A stretch of DNA of 61,850 bases from Tepidiphilus sp. J10. GTDB lineage: Bacteria; Pseudomonadota; Gammaproteobacteria; Burkholderiales; Thiobacillaceae. The translations under genes were made by a program, and so were the position numbers. Of the stretch, positions 1 through 9,837 are shown in pieces (the stretch's first letter is position 1; the number at the start of each line of letters is the position of its first letter). The DNA lies in the NCBI GenBank assembly GCA_945897955.1, contig CAMDGQ010000014.1, positions 1 to 61,850 on the forward strand, read 5' to 3'. The notes beneath the pieces were generated by a model that did not search any database, was not told where the DNA came from, and saw only the letters and a program-made list of their open reading frames with translations.

Positions 1-180
1 CGCGGTTACGGCGTCAAGAATATCGTCGAACATCCGGACAGCGCCATGCGTCAAGCCGAGGTGGATGAAATCGTCGAAGCCAAGTCCGACCGTTATTCGC
101 GCCAATCCGCGCTGATGTCGTTCAAACAGTTGTTGCCGGTGCGCTATCGCGGCCGCAACGCGCGCCTGGATGAAATTTGA
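1..180 (+). CDS. frdA: Fumarate reductase/succinate dehydrogenase flavoprotein subunit, C-terminal end (partial)
   Basis: Only the last 59 codons are in the window, ending in TGA at 178-180. The visible tail (ending MSFKQLLPVRYRGRNARLDEI) resembles the C-terminus of the FAD-carrying subunit of fumarate reductases of the Wolinella FrdCAB type. The FAD and dicarboxylate-binding parts lie outside the window, so the call rests mainly on the next gene, which starts inside this stop codon (TGATG) and is clearly the iron-sulfur partner. The pair would oxidise quinol and reduce fumarate, or run in reverse, on the cytoplasmic face of the membrane. In the FrdCAB order the anchor gene would be upstream and off the window. 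Succinate dehydrogenase cannot be excluded. Confidence 0.75.
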   Translation, partial: RGYGVKNIVEHPDSAMRQAEVDEIVEAKSDRYSRQSALMSFKQLLPVRYRGRNARLDEI

Positions 181-917
181 TGACCCACGCCACCTCCCGC
201 TCGCTGACCTTCAAGGTATTTCGCCACAACCCGCGCGATGCCGCCAATCCACCTCGGGTGGTGACCTACAGCCTGCAAGAAACACCGGGCATGACCTTGT
301 TCATCGCACTGACGCGCATCCGCGAAACGCTTGACCCCAGTCTGAGTTTCGATTTCGTCTGCCGCGCTGGTGTCTGTGGTTCCTGCGCCATGGTGATCAA
401 CGGCCGTCCCGGGCTCGCCTGCCGTAGTTTGACTGCGCAACTGCCAAGTGAAATCAGCCTGTTTCCGCTGCCCGGCTTCGAACTTATCGCCGACCTGTCG
501 GTGAATACTGGCAAGTGGATGCGCGGCATGAGCGAGCGTCTGCAAGCCTGGCTGCAGCTACGCGAACAACCCGATGTCGATGCGCTGGAAGCGCGCATGG
601 AACCGGAGATGGCTGAAGCGATTTACGAACTCGACCGCTGCATCGAATGCGGCTGCTGTGTCGCTGGCTGCGGCACAGCGCAAATGCGGGCAGATTTTGT
701 CGGCGCAGTCGGCATCAACAAGATCGCCCGTTTCCGGCTCGACCCGCGTGATCGGCGTGGCGATGCCGAATTCTTCGATCTGGTCGGCGACGACACCGGT
801 ATCTTTGGTTGCATGAGTCTGCTCGGTTGCCACGATGTCTGTCCGAAGGAATTGCCGCTGCAAACCCAGATTGCCTATTTGCGGCGCAGCATGGCGCGAC
901 AGGGACTGCTCGGCTGA
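180..917 (+). CDS. frdB: Fumarate reductase/succinate dehydrogenase iron-sulfur subunit
   Basis: A 245-residue protein that carries electrons between the flavin of FrdA and the quinone site of the membrane anchor. All three cluster motifs are visible: a plant-type [2Fe-2S] motif (CRAGVCGSC, then a distal GLAC) in the N-terminal half, a [4Fe-4S] motif CIECGCCVAGC near residues 155-165, and a C-terminal CMSLLGCHDVCP motif typical of the [3Fe-4S] site. Length fits the family. I chose ATG at 180 because it overlaps the frdA stop; a TTG one codon upstream is also open. The motif set fits both fumarate reductase and succinate dehydrogenase. The anaerobic respiratory context favours fumarate reductase only weakly. 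Confidence 0.88.
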   Translation: MTHATSRSLTFKVFRHNPRDAANPPRVVTYSLQETPGMTLFIALTRIRETLDPSLSFDFVCRAGVCGSCAMVINGRPGLACRSLTAQLPSEISLFPLPGFELIADLSVNTGKWMRGMSERLQAWLQLREQPDVDALEARMEPEMAEAIYELDRCIECGCCVAGCGTAQMRADFVGAVGINKIARFRLDPRDRRGDAEFFDLVGDDTGIFGCMSLLGCHDVCPKELPLQTQIAYLRRSMARQGLLG

Positions 918-1328
918 GTCGTATCAGCCGGAAAACTGCATTTGGCGTCGCATGTTGCGAAAATTCAATCGCTTGCGCGCGTTATTCAGGTTTATGAAAT
1001 ATCCGGGCTAGGGCCTGTCGGGCTTTGGTCGTCGATAGCGAAAATCGACCCTGCCGAGGCCGTTTTTTGCCGGATTCGCCGCCGCATGGTTGTTCCATGG
1101 GGCAAGAAGCCGGAAAAAAAAGACCGGCGCGGTCGATTTGCAGCCGACGATTCCAAAGTCCGACAGGCTCCTGGAACGTGGACGCCACATGCGGCGCCTC
1201 GTTCGCCGACGACATCGGTAGAATTGATCCAAGTCGCAGGGAAATACACACAAGTTTGTTAAGGTCCGACAACAACCGCCTGTTCGCGAACCGGCCGCCC
1301 ATCAACGCAGGATTTCTCAAGGGAATAT
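918..1328. other. Intergenic region with long inverted repeat
   Basis: About 410 bases without a convincing gene. A short hairpin (cggctga / tcagccg, 911-930) overlaps the frdB stop but lacks a T-run. The middle is occupied by the long palindromic element at 1013-1168. The last 150 bases should hold the promoter of the OmpA-family gene, but no clear -35/-10 pair was found. Open frames that span the palindrome on both strands are by-products of its symmetry. Confidence 0.6.
1013..1168. repeat. Long imperfect inverted repeat (about 156 bp, possible non-autonomous mobile element)
   Basis: The left arm starts gcctgtcgggctttgg (1013-1028) and the right arm ends ccaaagtccgacaggc (1153-1168), its inverse complement with one mismatch. 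Matching continues inward through aatcgacc/ggtcgatt, a T-run/A-run pair (1063-1068 against 1113-1120), gccgg/ccggc and catgg/ccatg, closing on a five-base loop near 1090-1094. The whole unit could fold into one hairpin of roughly 70 bp with bulges. Size and symmetry fit a REP/BIME-like or MITE-like element. No transposase or clear target duplication was seen. Confidence 0.75.
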
Positions 1329-2966
1329 ATGAAACCGAATGCTCTTGTACTGGCGCTCCTTTCCGCCTCGGCCGCGTTCCCGGTCAACGCGCGCGCGGCG
1401 GACGATGTCTGTTCCCGCCTGGTTGTTTATGCAGTCAACCAGATCTGCCAACTTCTGCCCAATGGTCAGAGCATCTGCCAACCGGTCGCACTGACCGGAC
1501 CCGATCCAAGCTGCGCGTTGCCCGACAAGCCGCCGATGGCGCAAGTCGCCCTGGCGCCGCCATCAATTCAGATGCCGAAGTTGCCTACCTTCCCCACCGG
1601 GCCCAACCCCTACCTGCAGGCGCTCAACAATTCCAACCCGTTTGCGGCCAACCCGTTTCTGAGCAACCCTTACCTGGCGAATCCGTTTCCTTTTGGATTG
1701 GCGCCCAACCCCTACGCGCCCGCCGCCGCCCCGACACCGAATCCCTGGATGTATGCGCAACCGCCGGCCACGCAACCCGTCGCCCCGCCCGCCGCCGCCG
1801 TGGTGAAACCGAATGCACCCGCCGTCGAACCGGCACCGAATCCCTGGATGTATGCGCAACCGCCGGCTACGCAACCCGTCGCCCCGCCCGCCGCCGCCGT
1901 GGTGAAACCGAATGCGCCCGCCGTTGAACCGCTGGCGAAGTTGATGCCGCAAACCACGCCCACCGAGCAACCCAAGCCCGCAGCGGTACCGCCTTCAGCC
2001 AGCCCGGTTGTCGCGTCGGTCGCGAAACCCGTGGTCGCGCCTATGATTGCCGTCAGCAAGGCTGAAACGGCAAGCGTCGCGCCCGCACCGGTTTCCGGCA
2101 CGGCCACCCCGCCGCCAACGCCGGAGAAATCGGCCGTGGCCACCCCGCCCGCCGCCGCTGCCGCCCCTGCCGTAGTGGTCATGGCGCCGCCCGTCGCACC
2201 CGCGCCAGTGGCCGCAGCCGCGCCCGCACAGCCGCCCGCCGTGACTCCGGCGGCAGTGACTCCCGCGCTGGTCGCCTCGCCCGCGCCCGCACCGGCCGTT
2301 GTTGCCGCGACATCGCCGAGCAAGCCGGTTGCAACCGAAGCGCCAAAGGAGACTGCCCGCACCGCGCCGGTGACAACCACGCCAACCTGGACCGCCGTCG
2401 CGATCCCCCCCACTCCGGCAGCGGCGCCGGTTGCCGCGCCCGCGACCCAGCCCGCCGAAACTTCGCCCAAGCCCACGCCCGTCGAGGACACGCTGGCCCA
2501 CTTCGAATTCGACAGCGCCGAGTTGACCGAAACTGGGCGCGCCATGCTGGATGCCTGGCTGGCGCAGGCTGCCGGGGACATGCCGATACGCGTAACCGGC
2601 CACGCCGACCGACTCGGGCCCGAGCCTTACAACGAGAAGCTGTCGTTGCAACGCGCCGAGACGATCAAGAAATATCTGACCTTGAAGGGCAAAGCCGCGA
2701 AGCACATCGAAATCATCGCCAGAGGCGAGGCGCAACCGGTTGTTGGTTGCCTCGGCGCCGCCGACCCGGAGACCAAAGCCTGCCTGGCGCCGAATCGCAG
2801 AGCGGAGATCGTGGCCAACCCGCCGCTGAAGTCCGTCGTCAAAACCGCCGTAAAGCCCGCCGCGAAGCAAAGCGTCAAGGTAGTCAAGAAAGCAGCGAAA
2901 AAGACGCCCAAGCCCGTCACTAAGCCCGCCAATGGCAAGACCCTCCCGGGAAACCCATGGCAATGA
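1329..2966 (+). CDS. OmpA-family protein with long Pro/Ala-rich spacer and Lys-rich tail
   Basis: A 545-residue exported protein. Residues 1-23 form a signal peptide (cut near ARA-ADD). Residues 25-65 contain four Cys that could form disulfides. Residues 70-380 are a low-complexity Pro/Ala/Val spacer with Asn-Pro-Tyr/Phe repeats and a duplicated 33-residue unit. Residues about 385-490 are an OmpA-like peptidoglycan-binding domain (FEFDSAELT, GHADRLGPEPYNEKLSLQRA, NRRAEI). The last 50 residues are Lys-rich with AAKK/VKK motifs. The OmpA domain should tether the protein to peptidoglycan while the spacer crosses the periplasm. A basic tail after an OmpA domain is unusual and might bind anionic polymers (inference). 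ATG at 1329 follows AAGGGA. It is first in a run of overlapping genes ending with yceH. Confidence 0.85.
   Translation: MKPNALVLALLSASAAFPVNARAADDVCSRLVVYAVNQICQLLPNGQSICQPVALTGPDPSCALPDKPPMAQVALAPPSIQMPKLPTFPTGPNPYLQALNNSNPFAANPFLSNPYLANPFPFGLAPNPYAPAAAPTPNPWMYAQPPATQPVAPPAAAVVKPNAPAVEPAPNPWMYAQPPATQPVAPPAAAVVKPNAPAVEPLAKLMPQTTPTEQPKPAAVPPSASPVVASVAKPVVAPMIAVSKAETASVAPAPVSGTATPPPTPEKSAVATPPAAAAAPAVVVMAPPVAPAPVAAAAPAQPPAVTPAAVTPALVASPAPAPAVVAATSPSKPVATEAPKETARTAPVTTTPTWTAVAIPPTPAAAPVAAPATQPAETSPKPTPVEDTLAHFEFDSAELTETGRAMLDAWLAQAAGDMPIRVTGHADRLGPEPYNEKLSLQRAETIKKYLTLKGKAAKHIEIIARGEAQPVVGCLGAADPETKACLAPNRRAEIVANPPLKSVVKTAVKPAAKQSVKVVKKAAKKTPKPVTKPANGKTLPGNPWQ
1735..1932 (+). repeat. Two tandem 99-bp coding repeats
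   Basis: The unit starting caccgaatccctgg at 1735 recurs at 1834, giving two nearly identical 99-bp copies. They encode a 33-residue Pro/Ala-rich unit (PNPWMYAQPPATQPV and onward) in the spacer of the OmpA-family protein. The few base differences suggest recent duplication, so copy number may vary between strains. Confidence 0.9.
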
Positions 2967-3142
2967 CTTACTGCATGACTTCGCATTGCCCCCTGGCCAA
3001 TCGTTGTCTTCGCTTCGAAGACAACGTTGCCGGAAACCATCTGCATCGCACCTATGCCGACTTCAGTGAAGAACTGGTGCGGCATGGAGACGGCGAAGCG
3101 AGCTGCCCCTTTTTCAAAGACCGCGACACGGAGCACGCATGA
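2963..3142 (+). CDS. Small conserved-looking Cys-containing protein
   Basis: A 59-residue protein beginning MTYCMTSHCPLANRC and ending with a CPFF segment. It has no signal peptide or membrane segment. Four Cys with paired spacing (C-x4-C-x5-C and a distal CPFF) could bind metal, but no family was recognised. ATG at 2963 overlaps the stop of the OmpA-family gene (ATGA); an in-frame ATG two codons upstream at 2957 is also possible. Its own stop overlaps the start of the next gene. This coupling on both sides is the main evidence that it is real. Confidence 0.6.
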   Translation: MTYCMTSHCPLANRCLRFEDNVAGNHLHRTYADFSEELVRHGDGEASCPFFKDRDTEHA

Positions 3143-3336
3143 ACGACCCGCATCAAAAACCGGCCTTCTGGGTTGGCAACGGCCTGCTCGGCCTGGCTCT
3201 GGCCCTGCTGTTCTTCCTGGGCCCGCTGTCGGAACTGCTCGGCGTCTGGGCCATCGTCCTGTGGATGGTGCTGGCCGGCGTCGGCATGTATCTGATCACG
3301 CGGGACAAAGGTCCGACTTCCAACCTGCCGGACTGA
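3139..3336 (+). CDS. Small two-helix membrane protein
   Basis: 65 residues with two hydrophobic segments (about residues 12-32 and 35-53, GLLGLALALLFFLGPLSELL and GVWAIVLWMVLAGVGMYLI) and short polar ends. It is probably an inner-membrane hairpin protein. The start overlaps the preceding stop (ATGA), and yceH begins six bases after its end. No family or function was recognised. Confidence 0.6.
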   Translation: MNDPHQKPAFWVGNGLLGLALALLFFLGPLSELLGVWAIVLWMVLAGVGMYLITRDKGPTSNLPD

Positions 3337-3342
3337 TCCGCC

Positions 3343-3993
3343 ATGACCACCAACCCGATGTCGCACCCTCTGTCACCCAGCGAAGCCCGCGTCCTCGGCG
3401 TGCTGATCGAAAAATCCAAGACCACGCCGGACGCCTACCCGCTCACCGTCAACAGCCTGACTGCCGGCTGCAACCAGAAGACATCACGCGATCCGGTCAT
3501 GTCGCTGAGCGAAAGCGAAGTTCAGACCACGCTGGAATCCTTGCGCGGTCGTACCCTGATCATGGAAAGCTTCGGCGCATCCGGCCGCGTGCTGCGCTAC
3601 GCGCACAATTTCGCCAAGGTGTATGACGTGCCCGCCTCCGGCGTCGATCTGCTGGCGGTGCTGATGCTGCGCGGCCCGCAAACCGCCAGCGAACTGCGCG
3701 CCAACTGCGAACGCCTGCACCGCTTTGCCGACGCTTCCACCGTGGAAGCCTATCTGGATGAACTCGCCGAGCGCTCCACCGGCGCGATGGTGCTCAAACT
3801 GCCCCGGCAACCCGGCGCCCGCGAACAGCGCTGGACACATCTGATGTGCGGCGAACCGGCACTGGAAACCTTCAGCCACAGCGTCATGGCGTCACCTTCG
3901 GCCAACCAGTCCGACCTGGAAGCGCGCGTCGAACAACTCGAACAGGATGTCGCCGAGTTACGCGCCAAGCTGGTTTTACTGGTTGGCGAGTAG
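3343..3993 (+). CDS. yceH: YceH family protein (DUF480)
   Basis: 216 residues matching the YceH/DUF480 family. The N-terminal signature (LSPSEARVLGVLIEKSKTTP, DAYPLTVNSL, GCNQKTSRDPV) and the second half (RGPQTASELRANCERLHRFAD) are clear. The fold is known to comprise two winged-helix-like domains. The last 30 residues form a short coiled coil (ARVEQLEQDVAELRAKL). The family is widespread in Proteobacteria without an established biochemical role. The gene is the last of the ompA-like operon and converges with the sigma54 activator gene; the roughly 100-bp gap between them has no obvious strong terminator. Confidence 0.92.
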   Translation: MTTNPMSHPLSPSEARVLGVLIEKSKTTPDAYPLTVNSLTAGCNQKTSRDPVMSLSESEVQTTLESLRGRTLIMESFGASGRVLRYAHNFAKVYDVPASGVDLLAVLMLRGPQTASELRANCERLHRFADASTVEAYLDELAERSTGAMVLKLPRQPGAREQRWTHLMCGEPALETFSHSVMASPSANQSDLEARVEQLEQDVAELRAKLVLLVGE

Positions 3994-4099
3994 AGCCGGA
4001 GTTACTCCCGCTGGTGCAGTAACAAGCAGTAAACACCGCTATCGCTGCATCCTGGCTCCGGATCTGCTGTTTCAAGGTTGATCAGTTCGGCGCTCCGAA

Positions 4100-5446
<1,347 letters not shown>

Positions 5447-5450
5447 GGCG

Positions 5451-5611
5451 AGGGCTCGTTAATGAATAAGTTGGACTTTTATGGATGCGCTGGCGGGATG
5501 CGATGCAAGGCGCCGGTTGCGCCGCAGGGCCATTCCCTGCAAGCGAGCGGCAACGTGGCAGCGCGCCCGTCAGTGCTGCCAGAATGTTCGAGTTATTCAT
5601 TAACGAGCCCT
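5451..5611. mobile_element. 161-bp MITE-like element with perfect 19-bp terminal inverted repeats
   Basis: The left end agggctcgttaatgaataa (5451-5469) and the right end (5593-5611) are perfect inverse complements. The roughly 120-bp interior has no convincing gene. It lies between the kinase and regulator genes; the kinase stop codon and its last residues (GLVNE) are encoded by the right terminal repeat, and the left repeat ends four bases before the regulator ATG. In mRNA the repeats would pair across the intercistronic region. No clear target-site duplication was seen, so the mobile origin is an inference; a purely regulatory palindrome is the alternative. Confidence 0.65.
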
Positions 5612-7497
5612 GTTATTCGTGTGGAAGCCTCGGGCAGGCGCACGACGAAGCGGCTGCCGCGGCCGGGTTGGCTGTCGAATTCGATCTTGCCGCCGTAGCC
5701 TTCGATGATCGAGCGGCAAATGGACAGGCCCAGACCGGTGCCGCTCTGGCCGTCGGCGCGGTGGCTGAAGAAGGGGTCGAACACATGCGGGGCATCTTCG
5801 GCGGTGATGCCGACCCCGGTGTCCTCGAACACGATTTCCACCTGCTCGCCGGTCTGCCGGGTACTGACGCTCAGGCGGCCGCCGTTGGGCATCGCGTGGA
5901 TCGCGTTTTGCGCCAGATTGAGCACCACCGCGCGCAGCTCGCTGTCGGTGGCCATGATGCGCGGTGTCGGAATTTCCAGTTGCGTGGTGATCGCTACCTT
6001 GTCCTCTCCCGCCTCCCAGGCCAGCAATGACAAGGTCTCTTCCACCGCCGGGTTGACCGCCACCAGTTGCGCGGTCGCCTGCGGCGTGATGCCGAGTTTG
6101 AGCAGGCGTTCGGTGACGTCGATGCAACGGTCGATCTCGCCATCGACCATCTGCAGGTACTCGCGCAGCACTGTGGGCTTCTGCGTGTCCTGCTCGGTGG
6201 CGCGCAGCATGGCGTGAAGGGCAAGGCGGATTGAAGCGAGCGGATTGTGGATTTCGTGCGCGACACCGGTGGCCAGACGCGCCATCTCGGCCAGTTTCTG
6301 TTCCTGGGAGAACTTCAGCAATTTGGCCAGATCGCGGATCGATTCCACGACAAACTGTTTCTCCACCCCCTCAACCTGCACTCGCAGCGGCGCCGCGAAC
6401 ACTTCCACCTGACGTTCGCCACCTTCGGCACGGCTGAATTTCATCAGGCTCTTGCACGGCTGGCCGTTTTTGCCGATCTCGTGCACCGGACAACACACCA
6501 GCGAAGGCGGACAGGGCGTCGCCTGGCCCTGGCTGGAAACATGGCATGGCGTGCCGGCGTGGCTTTGCTCAGGCAGCAGGCCGATCTGATCGCGATAGGC
6601 CTGGTTGTCGAGCACGATGCGGAAATTCTCGCTGTCGATTACCCGGATGCCGTCGGGAATGGCATCCACCAGGGCTTGCAGAAAAGCCTCCTGCTCGCGG
6701 GTGCGGCGGATCAGGGTTTGCAGGTTTTCCGCCATCTGGTCGAAGGTATGGCCGAGGTCGGCCAGTTCGTCGTGTCCCGAAAGGCGGGAGCGGCTTTCCA
6801 TATGCCCTGCCGCCAGCGCGCGGCTGGCATCGGAAAGACGCGCCACCGGCAGCAGTACATAACGATGGATGAACCAGGCGCCGCCGAGCAGAGTGGCCAG
6901 CAGCAACACCCCGCCCATGCCGGCCAGACCGATGGCGGACAGGATGGCCTGGCGGCGGATTGGAACCGCGTCGTAATCCACCACCAGCACGCCATTGATG
7001 GGTTGCGCTTCTGCTGTGCCGTGGCAACTGGCGCAGGCCGGCTTGTTGGCCACCGGGTTGAAGCTGCGCATGACTTCGCGCCCCTGTGCATCCAGGGTGA
7101 ACTGGGTGTTGAGCGTGACCGGGGCGGTTTGTGGCGGGCAATCCAGGCACAGCCCATACGCCCGCAAGGGAAAGATTTTGCCGAGTTGCGCCGGGTCGGA
7201 GGCGAAGCGGATTTCCCCGTTGGGCGCGACGATCATCGCGCCGCGCACCCCTTTTTGCTGCCCCATCTGGCTGACGATTTCACGCAATCCGGGCAGGTCG
7301 CGCTTGAGCATGGCGTTCTCCAAAGCCGCCTGCAGCAACCGGTTGACCTCGCGCGAGGCCTGGCTGCGCTCCTGCGTCAACTGGTGCTGATATCCCGCCG
7401 CCGCCAGGCCGATCAGGGCCAGCGAAAGAGTGATCAATCCCGCCGCCGTGCCCAGCAAAAACTTGTGTCGCAGACTCGTGATCTGAAAAAAGGTCAT
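5593..7497 (-). CDS. Membrane sensor histidine kinase with periplasmic c-type haem site and Cys-rich PAS
   Basis: 634 residues from ATG at 7497, preceded by GAGG; an upstream in-frame start at 7551 lacks support. TM1 spans about residues 10-33. The periplasmic sensor (34-180) has a CLDC motif and a c-type haem motif CASCH at residues 155-159. TM2 is at about 182-206, followed by HAMP. A PAS domain (about 275-395) contains an unusual cluster of Cys (GTPCH, ATPCPPSLVCCPVHE, QPC). The DHp has phospho-acceptor His in AHEIHNP (near 414), followed by a complete HATPase (N-box NLAQNAIHAM, DTGVG, GTGLGLS). It should sense redox state or a haem ligand and phosphorylate the adjacent sigma54 activator. 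The last residues come from the inverted-repeat element. Confidence 0.9.
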   Translation of the reverse strand: MTFFQITSLRHKFLLGTAAGLITLSLALIGLAAAGYQHQLTQERSQASREVNRLLQAALENAMLKRDLPGLREIVSQMGQQKGVRGAMIVAPNGEIRFASDPAQLGKIFPLRAYGLCLDCPPQTAPVTLNTQFTLDAQGREVMRSFNPVANKPACASCHGTAEAQPINGVLVVDYDAVPIRRQAILSAIGLAGMGGVLLLATLLGGAWFIHRYVLLPVARLSDASRALAAGHMESRSRLSGHDELADLGHTFDQMAENLQTLIRRTREQEAFLQALVDAIPDGIRVIDSENFRIVLDNQAYRDQIGLLPEQSHAGTPCHVSSQGQATPCPPSLVCCPVHEIGKNGQPCKSLMKFSRAEGGERQVEVFAAPLRVQVEGVEKQFVVESIRDLAKLLKFSQEQKLAEMARLATGVAHEIHNPLASIRLALHAMLRATEQDTQKPTVLREYLQMVDGEIDRCIDVTERLLKLGITPQATAQLVAVNPAVEETLSLLAWEAGEDKVAITTQLEIPTPRIMATDSELRAVVLNLAQNAIHAMPNGGRLSVSTRQTGEQVEIVFEDTGVGITAEDAPHVFDPFFSHRADGQSGTGLGLSICRSIIEGYGGKIEFDSQPGRGSRFVVRLPEASTRITGLVNE

Positions 7498-7572
7498 GCA
7501 ATACCTCGTATTTCGATGCGCTTGCCGGGTGTCTTGATCAACACCTGGCAAACCATTGCTTCTGCAGCTTCT

Positions 7573-7638
7573 GTAGGGTGGATAAGCACAGCGAATCCCC
7601 CTTTTGCCACCGTGATGGTGGATGCGGGCCGATTACAT
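7573..7638. repeat. Dispersed intergenic palindrome of the GTAGGGTGGATAAGC type
   Basis: The segment starts gtagggtggataagc and ends with ggtggatgcggg and gattacat, a broken inverted repeat. It resembles the short 'gtagggtgg...' palindromes scattered between genes in many proteobacteria. It lies in the divergent control region between the kinase gene and the first activator-like site. It may be an inert repeat or part of the kinase leader. Confidence 0.4.
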
Positions 7639-7651
7639 CGCTAGCCGGCCG

Positions 7652-7809
7652 GCTGCCAGATTGGCAGCCCTCGAACTCAACTGACCAAGCGTAATGGTAA
7701 GGATCATTCAGCCCCGATTCCTACCAATGAATGTGCGGCCTGCCAATTTGGCAGGGCTGTTCGACGCTTTTACGGGGCGACTCGCTGCGCGGCCTGCCAG
7801 GTTGGCAGA
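7652..7809 (+). promoter_or_regulatory. Three upstream activator sites (TGCCA-N3-TGGCA palindromes)
   Basis: Three 17-bp palindromes share TGCCA-N3-TGGCA: 7652-7668 (gctgccagattggcagc, perfect arms), 7739-7755 (cctgccaatttggcagg, perfect arms) and 7793-7809 (cctgccaggttggcaga, one arm mismatch). They lie about 75-230 bp before the -24/-12 promoter, the normal range for enhancer sites of NtrC-family activators, and the activator gene is next door. An AT-rich stretch near 7828-7855 between the sites and the promoter could bend or bind IHF (inference). Confidence 0.85.
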
Positions 7810-7882
7810 TGTAAGCCGTTTTACCGGCTTTGATGAAATTAAACATCCCGTGAAAACAACGAGTTGGATGCATATTCCGGCG

Positions 7883-7898
7883 TGGCACGGGCTTTGCT
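7883..7898 (+). promoter_or_regulatory. Sigma54 (-24/-12) promoter
   Basis: TGGCACG-N4-TTGCT with GG (7884-7885) and GC (7896-7897) separated by ten bases is a full match to the sigma54 consensus. Transcription should start near 7909, about 60 bases before the first gene of the Met-rich protein/molybdoenzyme cluster. Confidence 0.93.
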
Positions 7899-7968
7899 GA
7901 ATGGCTTGCATGGGGTGCCGCACCGTCAGATTGGTACGCACCTGGATTGCAAACCATCTGGAGGAAGC

Positions 7969-8322
7969 ATGTCCCACGACCTGACCCGTAAAGCCTGGCT
8001 ACCAGTGGCTGTCACGCTCGCTGCTTTGCTCGTCGCGGCGCCGGTAAATCTGCTCGCCGATGAGTTCATTGCCGGCACCGAGCCCTCGCAGCGGCCTGTC
8101 GGCGCGCCGGTGCTGGCCACGTTCACAAAAAATGCTGCCTGGTACAGCACCGCCCTCAGTGGCATCGAAGCGCCGCCTTATCCATTCAGCCTGCGTTTTT
8201 TGGAAGACCAGGGCGCCTGGTACACCCCCTTCAATCGTCCGGGCCTGACCGGCCCCTACGACATCCGCAATTGGCATGACCCCGCTTCCCGCGGTGCTGG
8301 CCGGTCCGTCCCTGGACGGTGA
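7969..8322 (+). CDS. Small exported protein of unknown function, first gene of the sigma54 unit
   Basis: 117 residues from ATG at 7969 with a good ribosome-binding site (GGAGGAAGC). Residues 1-30 form a signal peptide (basic start, hydrophobic VAVTLAALLVAAPVNLL). The mature part of about 87 residues is rich in aromatic residues and Pro (APPYPFSLRFLEDQGAWYTP, GPYDIRNWHD), with no Cys and no haem motif. No family was recognised. Its place directly behind the sigma54 promoter suggests it works with the downstream Met-rich protein and redox enzymes in the periplasm or outside the cell. A hairpin terminator follows almost at once, so it may be made in excess over downstream genes. Confidence 0.75.
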   Translation: MSHDLTRKAWLPVAVTLAALLVAAPVNLLADEFIAGTEPSQRPVGAPVLATFTKNAAWYSTALSGIEAPPYPFSLRFLEDQGAWYTPFNRPGLTGPYDIRNWHDPASRGAGRSVPGR

Positions 8323-8326
8323 ATTG

Positions 8327-8347
8327 AACGCTCTTGCGAGCGTTTTT
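8327..8347 (+). terminator. Intrinsic terminator or attenuator
   Basis: Stem aacgctc (8327-8333), loop ttgc, stem gagcgtt (8338-8344), then a T-run, five bases after the preceding stop. Since no second promoter is obvious before the Met-rich gene, it probably causes partial termination. Confidence 0.7.
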
Positions 8348-8395
8348 CCATGCCGGTCGGAAAGCCGGCGATTTTTATCTCAAGGAGAGAAGACG

Positions 8396-9727
<1,332 letters not shown>

Positions 9728-9735
9728 GACGCCGT

Positions 9736-9758
9736 GCGCACCGTGTTCAGCGGTGCGC
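9736..9758 (+). terminator. Hairpin after the Met-rich gene (possible weak terminator)
   Basis: Perfect 8-bp stem gcgcaccg / cggtgcgc with a seven-base loop, nine bases after the stop. A second stem (ggtgacg 9770-9776 with cgtcacc 9786-9792) follows. Neither has a T-run, so they may stabilise the 3' end of the Met-rich mRNA or cause partial termination. Confidence 0.4.
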
Positions 9759-9837
9759 CGACTTTGGGTGGTGACGGGCAGTGCTCGTCACCGCTTCTGC
9801 CAAATGATTGAGGCCGTTACCGGCCAAGGAGGGGCAG

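Noticed and set aside
1025..1927. 300-codon plus-strand frame overlapping the OmpA-family gene
   Set aside because: It runs through the palindrome and the out-of-frame part of the OmpA gene, has no start signal, and its repeats mirror the 99-bp duplication.
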